The notes: generated from the letters alone by a model not told the origin. DNA of 32,864 nucleotides from Gammaproteobacteria bacterium (GCA_022712915.1 JAFLJQ010000087.1:1-32864), one strand, 5' to 3'. Positions 1 through 7,630 are shown, numbered from the stretch's first letter. Made by a program: numbers and translations.

Positions 1-84
1 GATGAAGAAGTGATTCGCAAGTATATACGGAACCAGGAAGTAGAAGAGAAACGCCAGGAGCAGATGCGACTAGAAGGACTTTAA
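1..84 (+). CDS. IS200/IS605-type TnpA (Y1) transposase, C-terminal end only
   Basis: The window opens inside a reading frame that gives 27 residues, beginning DEEVIRKYIRNQEVEEKRQ and ending RLEGL, then TAA at 82-84. The 'IRKYIRNQE' stretch followed by a charged helix is typical of the C-terminal end of IS200/IS605 and REP-associated Y1 HUH transposases, which cut and join single-stranded DNA. The catalytic HUH motif and tyrosine lie to the left of the window, so activity cannot be judged. Two strong hairpins directly after the stop fit the right end of such an element. The family assignment rests on a short fragment and could be wrong in detail. Confidence 0.6.
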   Translation, partial: DEEVIRKYIRNQEVEEKRQEQMRLEGL

Positions 85-85
85 T

Positions 86-131
86 AGCCCCCTTTGGGGG
101 CTTTCATCATACCACCCGCTCTGCGGGTGGT
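86..131 (+). mobile_element. Two hairpins at the probable right end of the IS200/IS605-like element
   Basis: Bases 86-102 form AGCCCCC-TTT-GGGGGCT, a perfect 7-bp stem followed by TTTC, which could also act as a weak intrinsic terminator. Bases 111-131 form ACCACCCGC-TCT-GCGGGTGGT, a perfect 9-bp stem with a 3-base loop. IS200/IS605 elements carry subterminal imperfect hairpins that their Y1 transposase recognises in single-stranded form. The position just after the transposase stop supports this reading. The exact cleavage site cannot be placed. Confidence 0.5.
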
Positions 132-206
132 TGTTGATTAATTTAAGTTATTTAAGGATGAGGCCTTATTTAACGACTTTGTTACTGTTTAAAGGACGGG
201 GGAGGA

Positions 207-901
207 ATGATCCGGGTAAGCGGTGTTGTTTTCGAGATGGAATTGTTGTTTTGTTTAATGGTGACTGCTGAGGCACAGGCAAGTGAAGATGGTGTGCTGG
301 ACGTTACGTTGGGTAGTTGGAATAAGCAGACTATTTTACTATCGATGATAAAAATGATGCTCAAGAATATAATGAGAAGGCCTATTTTTCTGGGACATCT
401 TCGGAACCCTTTTTAGTGGTTACTATGAAAGATCTGATTTCTGACTCCGGTAATAAATTTCGATTTACCATCGAGGGAGGATATACGCGCTTCATGGTTA
501 ATGAACAGAGCTTTTGGGGTGTAACACTTAATCTTGGAACTTCGATTGAAGGTAAATACTTATATGCTGTGCCTCTGTTATATTACAGCACTATGGAAAA
601 AAATATTGACCCCTTCAAGTCGAGCGGATTCAATATTGGGCTGGGATATGGGCTTGCTTATTTACAGGCCGATGGGATGTATGTGAATACAAAATTGTAT
701 GCTAGTGATTCTCTTTCTAAGAAAAATATTTCTGTTAGGGAATTAGGTGATATTGCTCAGATGTTTATATCTTATCAAATAAGAGGCTTCCATCTGGGTT
801 TTAAATTATTGGGAGCAGATTTTAAACAGGGCGATGCTGATAATAATATTTTTTCAGTGAATGAGGCGGGATTTGATCTAGGTTATATGCTGTATTTCTA
901 G
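207..901 (+). pseudogene. Outer-membrane beta-barrel-like protein, split by a one-base frameshift
   Basis: Two overlapping frames appear to be one gene. The first starts at ATG 207 after GGGAGGA, has a hydrophobic N-terminus with a possible signal-peptidase site after AEAQA, and reads SEDGVLDVTLGSWNK. The second frame, read upstream of its nominal start at 416, continues ADYFTIDDKNDAQ from base 326. It runs to TAG at 899-901 with alternating aromatic/glycine strands and the terminal 'DLGYMLYF', ending in the aromatic residue usual for barrels. Restoring a single base near 321-326 joins them into a protein of about 230 residues. This is either a real inactivating deletion or a sequence error. 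No specific function is recognised; an 8-stranded barrel is an inference from size. Confidence 0.55.
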
Positions 902-981
902 AATGTTCAAAATTGTTTATAGGTTTTTTGCTTAAGGGCTTCTTTGGCTATTTTTTATGATTTTTTAGGTCTAAATTGCTT

Positions 982-1329
982 ATGTCCATTATCGAGTTTG
1001 TTGGTTTTGCTAGCCTGCTGTCAGTTATCTGGTATTGGGTTTCTGGAATGCGTGCTAAGGAAACGGCAAGTTTGGTTGGTGCGCGTATCTGTAAAAAACA
1101 TGATGTCTCTTTTCTGGATCAGAGCGTAGCTAAGATAAAAACGCGTGTTCGTAGAAATGTGGCGGGTCATATTGTCTTTTATCGTGAGTATCAGTTTGAA
1201 TTTACCAGTGATGGTGCTTATCGTTATCGAGGTAAAATCTGTTTACTGGGTAATCAGGTGGTATCGACTGAAATGGATCCTTATCGACAGGATGTTGAGT
1301 TGCAAAATAATTTACCACCCGGTCGTTAG
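982..1329 (+). CDS. DUF3301 family protein
   Basis: A 115-residue protein with an N-terminal membrane segment (about residues 3-20, IIEFVGFASLLSVIWYW) followed by a soluble domain. The pattern of a conserved alanine/arginine segment ('GARICKKHDVSFLDQSVA'), then 'FYREYQFEFTSDGAYRYRGKI' and 'GNQV' matches the DUF3301 family of small gammaproteobacterial proteins of unknown function. The start was set at ATG 982 rather than the in-frame TTG at 976. The Shine-Dalgarno signal is weak. The gene stands alone, with a nested repeat insertion starting about 30 bp downstream. Confidence 0.75.
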   Translation: MSIIEFVGFASLLSVIWYWVSGMRAKETASLVGARICKKHDVSFLDQSVAKIKTRVRRNVAGHIVFYREYQFEFTSDGAYRYRGKICLLGNQVVSTEMDPYRQDVELQNNLPPGR

Positions 1330-1356
1330 GGCATCAGGTTAGATATAAGTTCACTG

Positions 1357-1800
1357 CTGTCCCGTTAAGGGCACGTCTAAAAATTCACTGAAGCAGCGCT
1401 GGCATCGTTAAAAACAAGCTCAAAATGCTCATTTACTACGTGTAAACTGCGCGTTCTGCTCATCACCTCCCTATGATGAGCCCCTTCGGGGCCATGTTAT
1501 CGCATGTCCAAAATCATTCCTGATGATTTTGTCGCTTGTTTTTGCCTTGCTATTATCTGCTTGATTGAATTTTTAGAAGTACCCTTAAGTATTTAACCCA
1601 TTTTAAAAATCTAAACCGCAAAGGATCATAATGTTATTTTGTTTCTGTATTAGAGGAAAATCAGTTGCTACCGGAAGTATTCAAGCTCATTTTTAATGAA
1701 ATGCTTGATTTATATATTCTTTGCGCCTTTTTGCTACCTTTGCAGTAAAGTGTGTTTTTCGTGCACGTTTCTTATTCATACCATTTCAATATTTTGTTTC
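1357..1800 (+). repeat. Dispersed repeat family R1, copy 1 (interrupted, right end lost)
   Basis: The left end CTGTCCCGTTAA lies at 1357-1368. After an inserted 216-bp element the sequence resumes at 1585 with the family's internal sequence (TTAAGTATTTAACCC, CTAAACCGCAAAGGA, later TTTGCGCC and CCTTTGCAGTAAAG). It can be aligned with copies at 5998-6286 and 10398-10695. The right terminal inverted repeat (CGGGACAG) is missing, so this copy is truncated or has diverged near 1800. It occupies nearly all of the space between the DUF3301 gene and the converging ABC permease gene. Confidence 0.7.
1369..1584 (+). mobile_element. MITE-like element M1 (216 bp) inserted in repeat R1 copy 1
   Basis: The ends are imperfect inverted repeats: left GGGCACGTCTAAAAATTCAC, right (reverse-complemented) GGGTACTTCTAAAAATTCAA. 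The element is bounded on both sides by TTAA (1365-1368 and 1585-1588), consistent with a 4-bp target-site duplication. A second inner pair, AAAAACAAG and CTTGTTTTT, adds to the foldback. There is no coding sequence, so it would depend on a transposase encoded elsewhere. It resembles the element at 7287-7492 in its ends. The parent IS family is not certain. Confidence 0.7.
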
Positions 1801-1831
1801 ATCCATGTTACGTGTTGGCAATAAGTTTGTT

Positions 1832-2611
1832 TCACACCAATAATTTCTTCCGCACCATCACTACCGCAATATAATAACTGACGATGGCATAGATGCTTAA
1901 AACGGCAATGTGTAATAGTGGTTGCACAACGGGCTGTCCGGTTATCAGTGGCCGAGTTAGGGCGACGGCATGGGGCAGGGGCAGGAATTGCACGAAGCTT
2001 TGCATGAGTTCCGGCAAGGTAGTGACGGGATAGAACACGCCACTGACGATGAACATGGGTGTGATGACTAATACGAAGTAATAATTGAAAAAATCATAAT
2101 TGCTGGCCAGTGAACTCATCATTATGGCAGGCCCCGCAAAACACAAGCCGATGAGAAAGACCACGGGTATGACTAATAGCGCCTGCCAGCCGTGCACTAC
2201 CCCGAGCAAGAGGGCGACGATCAGGATTGCCGTGCCACTGATCACGGCCTTGGTGGCACACCACAACATTTCTCCGGCGAGGATGTCGTCGATATCTGTC
2301 GGTGTGGCCATGATGGCTTCATAGGTGCGTTGTGGCACCATGCGGGTGAAGACGGAATACATGCCTTCAAAGCTGGCGGTAGTCATGGCGGAGGAGGCGA
2401 CGATGCCTGAGGCCAGGAAGGCGATATAGGTCATGTTGTCCATTTCACCGATAAAATTACCCAACCCGTAACCGAGGCCCAGTAGATAAAGTGCCGGTTC
2501 ACCAAAGTTTAGCACCATGGCGGGGCCGATGAGGCGTTTCCAGACCAGCACATTGCGTTGCCAGATGGCAAAGGCATTGCGGCGGATGCGGGGCAGTTGC
2601 CAGTAATTCAT
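1832..2611 (-). CDS. ABC-2 type transporter permease, NodJ-like
   Basis: A 259-residue integral membrane protein with about six hydrophobic segments. It matches the ABC-2/NodJ exporter permease family: an N-terminal amphipathic part ('RNAFAIWQRNVLVWKRLIGPAMVLNFGEPALYLL' region), the 'ASGIVASSAM' segment, and the C-terminal 'FYPVTTLPELMQSFVQFLPLPHAVALTRPL' loop typical of the family. Its ATG overlaps the TAA of the upstream ATPase gene by one base (TAATG), so the two are translationally coupled and form one exporter. NodIJ exports lipo-oligosaccharides in rhizobia, but free-living gammaproteobacteria carry homologues with unknown substrates, so no substrate is assigned here. Confidence 0.88.
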   Translation of the reverse strand: MNYWQLPRIRRNAFAIWQRNVLVWKRLIGPAMVLNFGEPALYLLGLGYGLGNFIGEMDNMTYIAFLASGIVASSAMTTASFEGMYSVFTRMVPQRTYEAIMATPTDIDDILAGEMLWCATKAVISGTAILIVALLLGVVHGWQALLVIPVVFLIGLCFAGPAIMMSSLASNYDFFNYYFVLVITPMFIVSGVFYPVTTLPELMQSFVQFLPLPHAVALTRPLITGQPVVQPLLHIAVLSIYAIVSYYIAVVMVRKKLLV

Positions 2612-3537
2612 TAGTCGCGTAGCTCCCGGCCGGTCAGTTTCAAAAAGACGTCTTCAAGCCCTGCTGGTCGATGCATAAAGGTCAGGCCCTGTTCATTGCG
2701 CAGGTATTCCAGTTGTGGGCCAGCGTCATGGGTGTAGCAATAAAGACTGGTACCGAGGTGTTCCACCCGGCAGTCGCTGATTTTATGGCGAATAGTATTG
2801 ATCGTGTCTGTGTCGCAACTGCGTAGCTCGATCACTTCTGGTTCGACATGGCGTTTAATGAGTTCAGCCGGTGAGCCTTGATCGAGGATCTTGCCGTGAT
2901 CCATGATGACTAGTTCATCACACAGGCGCTCGGCCTCTTCCATGTAATGTGTGGTCAGCAACAGGGTTTTGCCTTCATCACGCAATTCATTCAGGCGAGA
3001 CCAGATCACATGCCGGGCTTGAGGGTCGAGGCCGGTGGTGGGTTCATCGAGGATCACCATATCTGGATCGTTAATCAGCGCGCGGGCAATGGTGAGTCGC
3101 CGTTGCATACCACCGGACAGGGTGTCGGTTTTGGCATCTCGTCGCTCACTGAGGGCGGCAAAGACCAGCAGCTTTTCGATACGTTTTTCCAGCTCATCAT
3201 TTAATTTCAGGCCAAAGTAACGGGCGTACATTCGTAGATTTTCGACCAGGGTAAAATCCGGATCGAGGTTGTCGGCCTGGGGGACGGTGCCGATACGGGC
3301 TCGAATATCACGCGAACGCTCGGGAATGGGCAGATCAAAAACGGATAATTGACCGCCTGACAAAGGCGTCAGGCCGAGTATCATGCGTAGTGTGGTGGTT
3401 TTGCCTGCCCCGTTGGGACCAAGAAAACCGAAACACTTGCCTGGACTGATGTCGAAGTCGATACCATCAACGGCGATATAGTCACCGTAGTGCTTTTGTA
3501 ATTGTCTTGCGCTGATAATGGGTGAGTGGGTGTTCAC
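2611..3537 (-). CDS. ABC transporter ATP-binding protein, NodI-like
   Basis: A 308-residue ATPase with all the ABC motifs. Walker A GPNGAGKT is at about residues 40-47, Q-loop 'TVPQADN' at 84-90, signature LSGGMQ at 140-145, Walker B 'MVILDEP' at 160-166, and the switch histidine is in 'LLTTHYMEEAE' (about 197). The roughly 80-residue C-terminal extension is normal for NodI/drug-exporter ATPases. The start is GTG at 3537; AAGGA lies eight bases upstream on the coding strand, and the nearby ATG is out of frame. It drives export through the permease encoded immediately downstream. The promoter region is shared with the divergent oxidoreductase genes. Confidence 0.9.
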   Translation of the reverse strand: MNTHSPIISARQLQKHYGDYIAVDGIDFDISPGKCFGFLGPNGAGKTTTLRMILGLTPLSGGQLSVFDLPIPERSRDIRARIGTVPQADNLDPDFTLVENLRMYARYFGLKLNDELEKRIEKLLVFAALSERRDAKTDTLSGGMQRRLTIARALINDPDMVILDEPTTGLDPQARHVIWSRLNELRDEGKTLLLTTHYMEEAERLCDELVIMDHGKILDQGSPAELIKRHVEPEVIELRSCDTDTINTIRHKISDCRVEHLGTSLYCYTHDAGPQLEYLRNEQGLTFMHRPAGLEDVFLKLTGRELRD

Positions 3538-3622
3538 TATTCATATCCTTGCTCGTTGAGAGGATTGTACGTTGAAGTCAGTAGGGCTGCCAGTTTTGAG
3601 TAAAACAGGTTACTATTTTAAT

Positions 3623-4273
3623 ATGAAGAGCAAAGTAGGCCGTTGTGTGAAACCAACTGACAATATCCTCTCAAAATGGGATGCGAGTATTACGCCAGAA
3701 ATGGCTCACAAACTGGCTATGCTGGAGCAACGGCGTCGCTTTTTAACGGGGATGCTCAAATCAAGCGCTGCACTGGGTACCTTGCCATTGTGGGGTATAT
3801 TGCAGGCTTGTGCTTGGCAAACTGAGAAACAATCTTTTTTACAGCAACATCCCTGGCAAACCTTCTCCATGGTGCAAGAGCATCTTTTCCCTGCTGATGG
3901 TAATGGGCCATCGGCCCGTGAAATTAATGCCAGTGTGTATCTGAAGTTTGTACTCGATGCGCCTGATACGGATGCCGATGACAAAACATTTATCCTGAAG
4001 GGCATCGAGTGGCTTGATGGCCTGAGTAAAGAGCAGTTTGGCCAGCCGTTTATGGCACTCAATGTGCTTGATCAGAATAAGGCACTAAAAAAGATTGCGG
4101 GCAGTGCGGCGGGGGAGCGTTGGTTATCCCATTTAGTCTTGTATATTTTGGAGGCGTTACTCACCGCTCCGGCCTATGGTGGTAATCCTGATGGTATCGG
4201 TTGGCAATGGCTTGAGCATCAGGCAGGTTTTCCACAACCATCAAAAGACAAACGTTATACGGAATTATTATGA
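3623..4273 (+). CDS. Gluconate 2-dehydrogenase subunit 3-like protein with Tat-type leader
   Basis: The protein has an N-terminal 'EQRRRFLTGMLKSSAALG' segment, a twin-arginine-like RRRFL motif, followed by a hydrophobic stretch and 'LQACA', a possible lipobox. The mature part contains the family pattern 'FSMVQEHLFPAD', 'FILKGIEWLDGLS' and 'PAYGGNPDGIGWQWLEHQAGFPQP'. This matches the small subunit-3 family of membrane-bound FAD gluconate/sugar dehydrogenases. These subunits carry or chaperone the partner GMC flavoprotein through the Tat route. The gene's TGA overlaps the next ATG (ATGA), so the pair is coupled. The start is uncertain: ATG 3623 is used here, but TTG 3572 and a later ATG before 'AHKLAMLEQ' are in frame. 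Confidence 0.82.
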   Translation: MKSKVGRCVKPTDNILSKWDASITPEMAHKLAMLEQRRRFLTGMLKSSAALGTLPLWGILQACAWQTEKQSFLQQHPWQTFSMVQEHLFPADGNGPSAREINASVYLKFVLDAPDTDADDKTFILKGIEWLDGLSKEQFGQPFMALNVLDQNKALKKIAGSAAGERWLSHLVLYILEALLTAPAYGGNPDGIGWQWLEHQAGFPQPSKDKRYTELL

Positions 4274-5946
4274 AAGATTATGATGTTTGTATTATTGGTA
4301 GTGGGGCCGGTGGTGGGCCAGTGGCGCTGGAGTTGGCCAGGGCCGGTTTTGATGTGGTGGTGCTGGAGAAGGGGCCGTGGCTTACGGAAGATGATTTTTA
4401 TAAAGATGAATTGGCCTGTTGTCGGCGTAGTGTCTATACGCCCAGCCTGAAAGATGAACAACATGTTATCGAAGACTATGCTGGTAAGGATGAACAAGGA
4501 AACTACAAATGGTCGAATGAACCGACCCATGAGTCGGGTTGGAATTTCTGGAACGGTAATTGTGTAGGTGGTTCATCCAATTTCATGAGTGGATTTTTTT
4601 ATCGCCTCAAACCCAAAGATTTTAGGTTGCGGAGTGAGTTCGGCCCTGTGAAGGGGGCTAATGTGGTGGATTGGCCGATCCGTTATGAAGATCTTGAGCC
4701 TTACTATGCAAAGGTCGAAAGGGAAGTGGGGATCTCCGGTGTCGTAACCGAGCATCCCTTTGCGGAACCTCGTTCCAGTAAAGCGTTTCCTTATCCTCCT
4801 ACCCAGGAACATCCTGTTAGTCAGTTGATCGACAAGACTTGTCAAAAAATGCACTTGCATTCCTTGCCGACGCCTCGTGCCATTTTGTCACAACCAGAAG
4901 GCCAGCGGCAGGGTTGTGAATATTCGGGGTTTTGTGGCAGCTATGGTTGTTCCAGTGGTGCTAAGGGTTCTTCACGTGCGGCATTATTAAATAAAGCGGT
5001 GGCGACGGGCAAGTGTCATATCAAGGCCCATGCCAAGGTCAATCGACTTATTAGTGATCAAATGGGCAAGGTCGTTGCCGCAGAATATATCGATGCCCAT
5101 AACCAAACACAGAAAATCGATGCGAAGATCTTTGTTGTAGCCTGTCAGGCAATTGAGACTGCGAGGTTATTATTATTATCTACTGGCCCCAAGCATCCCA
5201 ATGGTCTAGGCAACCGTTACCAACAAGTCGGCAAGAACCTGCTTTTTTCCGCCGGAGGCTCAGGTTACGGTGATTTACCCTTTGAACAGTTTGGTGATGA
5301 ATTAAAAATACGCGGCCCGTTTGTCAATCGTGGTTTGCAAGACTGGTATTTTATTAATGACAAAAAAATTGGCAAGGTCAAAGGAGGCACTATCGATTTC
5401 CTGCTTCGCCATCCCAATGCCATCAGTCGTGCCAATAATCTCAAATGGGATGACAAGGACAAACTTGTCTGGGGCAGTGAGTTAAAGCAAAAACTTAAGA
5501 CGGAGTTCACCCGTGTCCAGAGTTTGCGTTTTGAAGTGTTTAATGACTGGTTGCCGACGGATGATTGTTTTGTTTCACTCGATAGTCAGGTGAAAGACAA
5601 ATGGCAGATACCGGTGGCTAAAATACGGGTAGGTTATCATGACCATGATTTGGTGATTGGTGAGTATCTTACCAATAAGGCCAAGACTGTGCTGAGCCAA
5701 ATGGGTGCGGAAAATATTCGTGGTAGTGTCAGTGGCTCGCCTCCTCCTAACCTCGTTGCAGGGGGCTGTCGCTTTGGTGATGACTCTAAGATATCGGTAT
5801 TGGATAGAGATTGCCGCACTCATGGTGTTAGTAATCTGTATGTTACAGATGGCAGTTTTATGCCCACGGGTGGCAGCGTACCTTATACCTGGACGATTTA
5901 TGCTAATGCTTTTCGTGTGGCCGACATTATAAAGGCTGTTTTATAA
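4270..5946 (+). CDS. GMC family oxidoreductase (FAD), gluconate/sugar dehydrogenase-like
   Basis: A 558-residue flavoprotein. The N-terminal dinucleotide-binding motif GSGAGGGP is at residues 10-17, with the acidic residue of 'VVVLEKG' near 33 expected to bind the FAD ribose. 'GNCVGGSSNFMSGFFYRL' is the GMC signature region and 'DGSFMPTGG' the C-terminal flavin-contact motif. It would oxidise an alcohol or sugar in the periplasm and pass electrons to a quinone or cytochrome. No cytochrome subunit lies next to it. Oddly, the usual HxxGTxRMG-like active-site segment reads 'NLVAGGCRFG', lacking the histidine, and the usual NP-T motif reads 'SVPYTWTI'. The substrate is unknown. The gene overlaps the subunit-3 gene by four bases. 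Confidence 0.88.
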   Translation: MKDYDVCIIGSGAGGGPVALELARAGFDVVVLEKGPWLTEDDFYKDELACCRRSVYTPSLKDEQHVIEDYAGKDEQGNYKWSNEPTHESGWNFWNGNCVGGSSNFMSGFFYRLKPKDFRLRSEFGPVKGANVVDWPIRYEDLEPYYAKVEREVGISGVVTEHPFAEPRSSKAFPYPPTQEHPVSQLIDKTCQKMHLHSLPTPRAILSQPEGQRQGCEYSGFCGSYGCSSGAKGSSRAALLNKAVATGKCHIKAHAKVNRLISDQMGKVVAAEYIDAHNQTQKIDAKIFVVACQAIETARLLLLSTGPKHPNGLGNRYQQVGKNLLFSAGGSGYGDLPFEQFGDELKIRGPFVNRGLQDWYFINDKKIGKVKGGTIDFLLRHPNAISRANNLKWDDKDKLVWGSELKQKLKTEFTRVQSLRFEVFNDWLPTDDCFVSLDSQVKDKWQIPVAKIRVGYHDHDLVIGEYLTNKAKTVLSQMGAENIRGSVSGSPPPNLVAGGCRFGDDSKISVLDRDCRTHGVSNLYVTDGSFMPTGGSVPYTWTIYANAFRVADIIKAVL

Positions 5947-5997
5947 AAGACTTTATTGTCAATAAGTTATCTTTATATTTTTTATTTTAAACCATTA

Positions 5998-6286
5998 CTG
6001 TCCCGTTAAGTATTAAATCCATTTAAAGATCTAAACCGCAAAGGGCGCTAAGGAATGCAACGTTATTTTGTTTCTATATCAGAGAGAAATTCTGGGTTAT
6101 CCGAAGTATTCAAGAGTCCATTTTTATGAAATGCCTGATTTATTTTTTCTTTGCGCTTCTTTGCGACCTTTGCGGTAAAGTATGTTTTACGGGCACTTTT
6201 CATATCTCATACCCAGTTCAACTACCTCAAGCCTTTAAGTCTCAAGTAGATACATCCTTTTTTAAGTTATTAGCGGGACAGCAGTG
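5998..6286 (+). repeat. Dispersed repeat family R1, copy 2 (complete, with 14-bp direct-repeat flanks)
   Basis: The copy begins CTGTCCCGTTAA and ends TTAGCGGGACAGCAGTG. It is flanked by identical 14-base direct repeats ATTTTAAACCATTA at 5984-5997 and 6287-6300, which look like a target-site duplication. Internally, ACCGCAAAGGGCGC near 6034 is nearly complementary to the CTTTGCGACCTTTGCGGT stretch near 6160-6176, so the element can fold into a long stem. There is no coding content. It fills most of the 600-bp gap between the GMC oxidoreductase and cytochrome genes. Confidence 0.8.
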
Positions 6287-6480
6287 ATTTTAAACCATTA
6301 AAAATATTTTATGTAAATACGAATAATTTTCGTTTGTATTTGTTGTATTGTTTACATATCATGGGTCTCAAGTAGCTTGTTGTTGAAATTTTAGGTGAAG
6401 TGTATTTGCGTTGATAAGCCTATTTGACATGAGATTTTGAACCGGCGTATTTATAGAATACTTTTGTATTCCAGATTGTG

Positions 6481-6532
6481 TTGCTCGTTAGAGCAAATTT
6501 GTGAGATTGACCACAAGTCTATTAAAATAGAC
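6481..6532 (+). promoter_or_regulatory. Two inverted repeats upstream of the monoheme cytochrome gene
   Basis: TTGCTC-GTTA-GAGCAA at 6481-6496 and GTCTATT-AA-AATAGAC at 6517-6532 are perfect dyads. The second ends 26 bases before the ATG at 6559. A weak -35-like TTGACC (6507-6512) lies between them. This could be an operator arrangement controlling the cytochrome gene. No known regulator consensus was recognised, and short AT-rich dyads can occur by chance. Confidence 0.35.
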
Positions 6533-6558
6533 ATAAATGAAATAACGAGTGAGAGCAT

Positions 6559-7047
6559 ATGAATAAGCAATTTCTGTATTTGGTGATGATATTTATAATG
6601 CAAGCCTGGTCAACGGCCCAGGCCAGTGATTGGCGTAAGACAGGCAGTAATGAACTGAAACTTGATAATGTGGTAAAAGTGATGCCTGGTGCCTCGACTA
6701 TTATGTTGCAAATGGGCGAGCGTTATAAGAATCTTTATTGGGCGGCTAAGCAGGAAAAATGGACGTTTGCGGAATATCAGGTTGAAGAAATGGAAAGTTT
6801 GCTTATAACTTTGATGATTACGCGCCCTAAACGGGCGAGTACGACAAAACATTTTTTGAATGATGCTTTTGATTTATTTCCAGCAGCCATAAAAAACAAA
6901 CGTTGGCAACAGTTTACGGTGGCATTTGAACATATGCGTAAACGGTGCATGACCTGTCATGAACAGAATAAACATGAGTTTATTGTTTTGCCAGCAAAAC
7001 CATCTCGTGGAAACAGTCTTGTTCTTGACGCTGCGTTGGTGAACTAG
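6559..7047 (+). CDS. Periplasmic monoheme c-type cytochrome, cytochrome c'-like in layout
   Basis: A 162-residue protein with a Sec signal peptide (about residues 1-22, cleavage after TAQA) and a helical body. A single CMTCH heme motif lies at residues 133-137 near the C-terminus, followed by 'EQNKHEFIV'. Helical proteins with a late CXXCH resemble cytochrome c' and related small cytochromes; 'LQMGERYKNLYWAAKQEKWTFA' supplies a methionine that might be an axial ligand. The precise family and redox partner are not identified. The start is ATG 6559 with GAGAG a few bases upstream. The gene stands alone, with two dyads upstream. Confidence 0.75.
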   Translation: MNKQFLYLVMIFIMQAWSTAQASDWRKTGSNELKLDNVVKVMPGASTIMLQMGERYKNLYWAAKQEKWTFAEYQVEEMESLLITLMITRPKRASTTKHFLNDAFDLFPAAIKNKRWQQFTVAFEHMRKRCMTCHEQNKHEFIVLPAKPSRGNSLVLDAALVN

Positions 7048-7286
7048 AAATGGGTTTTACATATACTTTTTTGTTTTAACGTTAGACTGGAAGGTTGCAT
7101 GATAGTTTGTGACAAGATAATTCAGTTGGGGTAATCCGTTTTCAACGAGTGTGCTGTGGAATGTTAATTCAGGTATAAATTAATCGGTATTTCTTTGAGG
7201 GCTGTCTGGCTTGATCCTGAGTTGGTTAGCACCGCGAGCATTCGATAGGCCGCCATCACGGTGTGAGTAGCATTAAACACTTTAAA
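7048..7286. other. Non-coding stretch between the cytochrome gene and element M2
   Basis: No credible open frame, RNA gene or strong terminator was seen in these 239 bases. The right part (about 7195-7280) is GC-richer than its surroundings and contains GGGCTGTCTGGC and CGGCCTATCG on the minus strand. It could be debris of another element, but no partner copy was found in the window. Confidence 0.4.
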
Positions 7287-7492
7287 GGGCACTTCTATAA
7301 ATGCACTTTTCACTCAAGAGGCACAAGTCCGCGATAGCGGCGTCAGTGCCGTGCTCGAATCCTCATGTATGTCATATACACTGCGGTTCTAGGATTCTGG
7401 CTCCATGCTTCATCCAATCTCCTGCATCCATGCAGTCGTGCGCGCGGTGCTTCCTTGCTCTCACGAAAAAATTACTATTTATAGAAGCGCCC
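7287..7492 (+). mobile_element. MITE-like element M2 (206 bp)
   Basis: The left end GGGCACTTCTATAAAT and the right end, read on the minus strand as GGGCGCTTCTATAAAT, are nearly perfect inverted repeats. They are flanked by TAAA on both sides (7283-7286 and 7493-7496), which fits a 4-bp target duplication. The ends are close to those of M1 (GGGCACGTCTAAAAAT), so the two are probably mobilised by related transposases, although their interiors differ. The 64-codon frame running through it has no RBS and crosses the right inverted repeat, and is not considered a gene. Confidence 0.7.
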
Positions 7493-7496
7493 TAAA

Positions 7497-7577
7497 TATA
7501 TAATCAAAACAATGCTATGTTTATTTATATTCTCTGTGAGTTATTATGTTAAGTAGATTTAATATTTGACAGGGTAG
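7497..7577 (-). repeat. Dispersed repeat family R1, remnant copy 5 (inverted)
   Basis: Read on the minus strand, this starts CTACCCTGTCAAATATTAAA and continues to AGCATTGTTTTGATT. This parallels the left part of the inverted copy at 26963-27188, which reads CTATCCTGTTAAATATTAAA then AGCATTGTTTTATTT. The element M2 abuts it directly, and the rest of the R1 copy is not recognisable on M2's far side. It is a degraded fragment. Confidence 0.45.
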
Positions 7578-7630
7578 TCGTATATGAAAATATAATTTTA
7601 ATGTAAAGGCGCAAAGTATACTGACGTTAA

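Noticed and set aside
7301-7495. 64-codon plus-strand frame
   Set aside because: It lies inside MITE M2, crosses its right inverted repeat and has no RBS.
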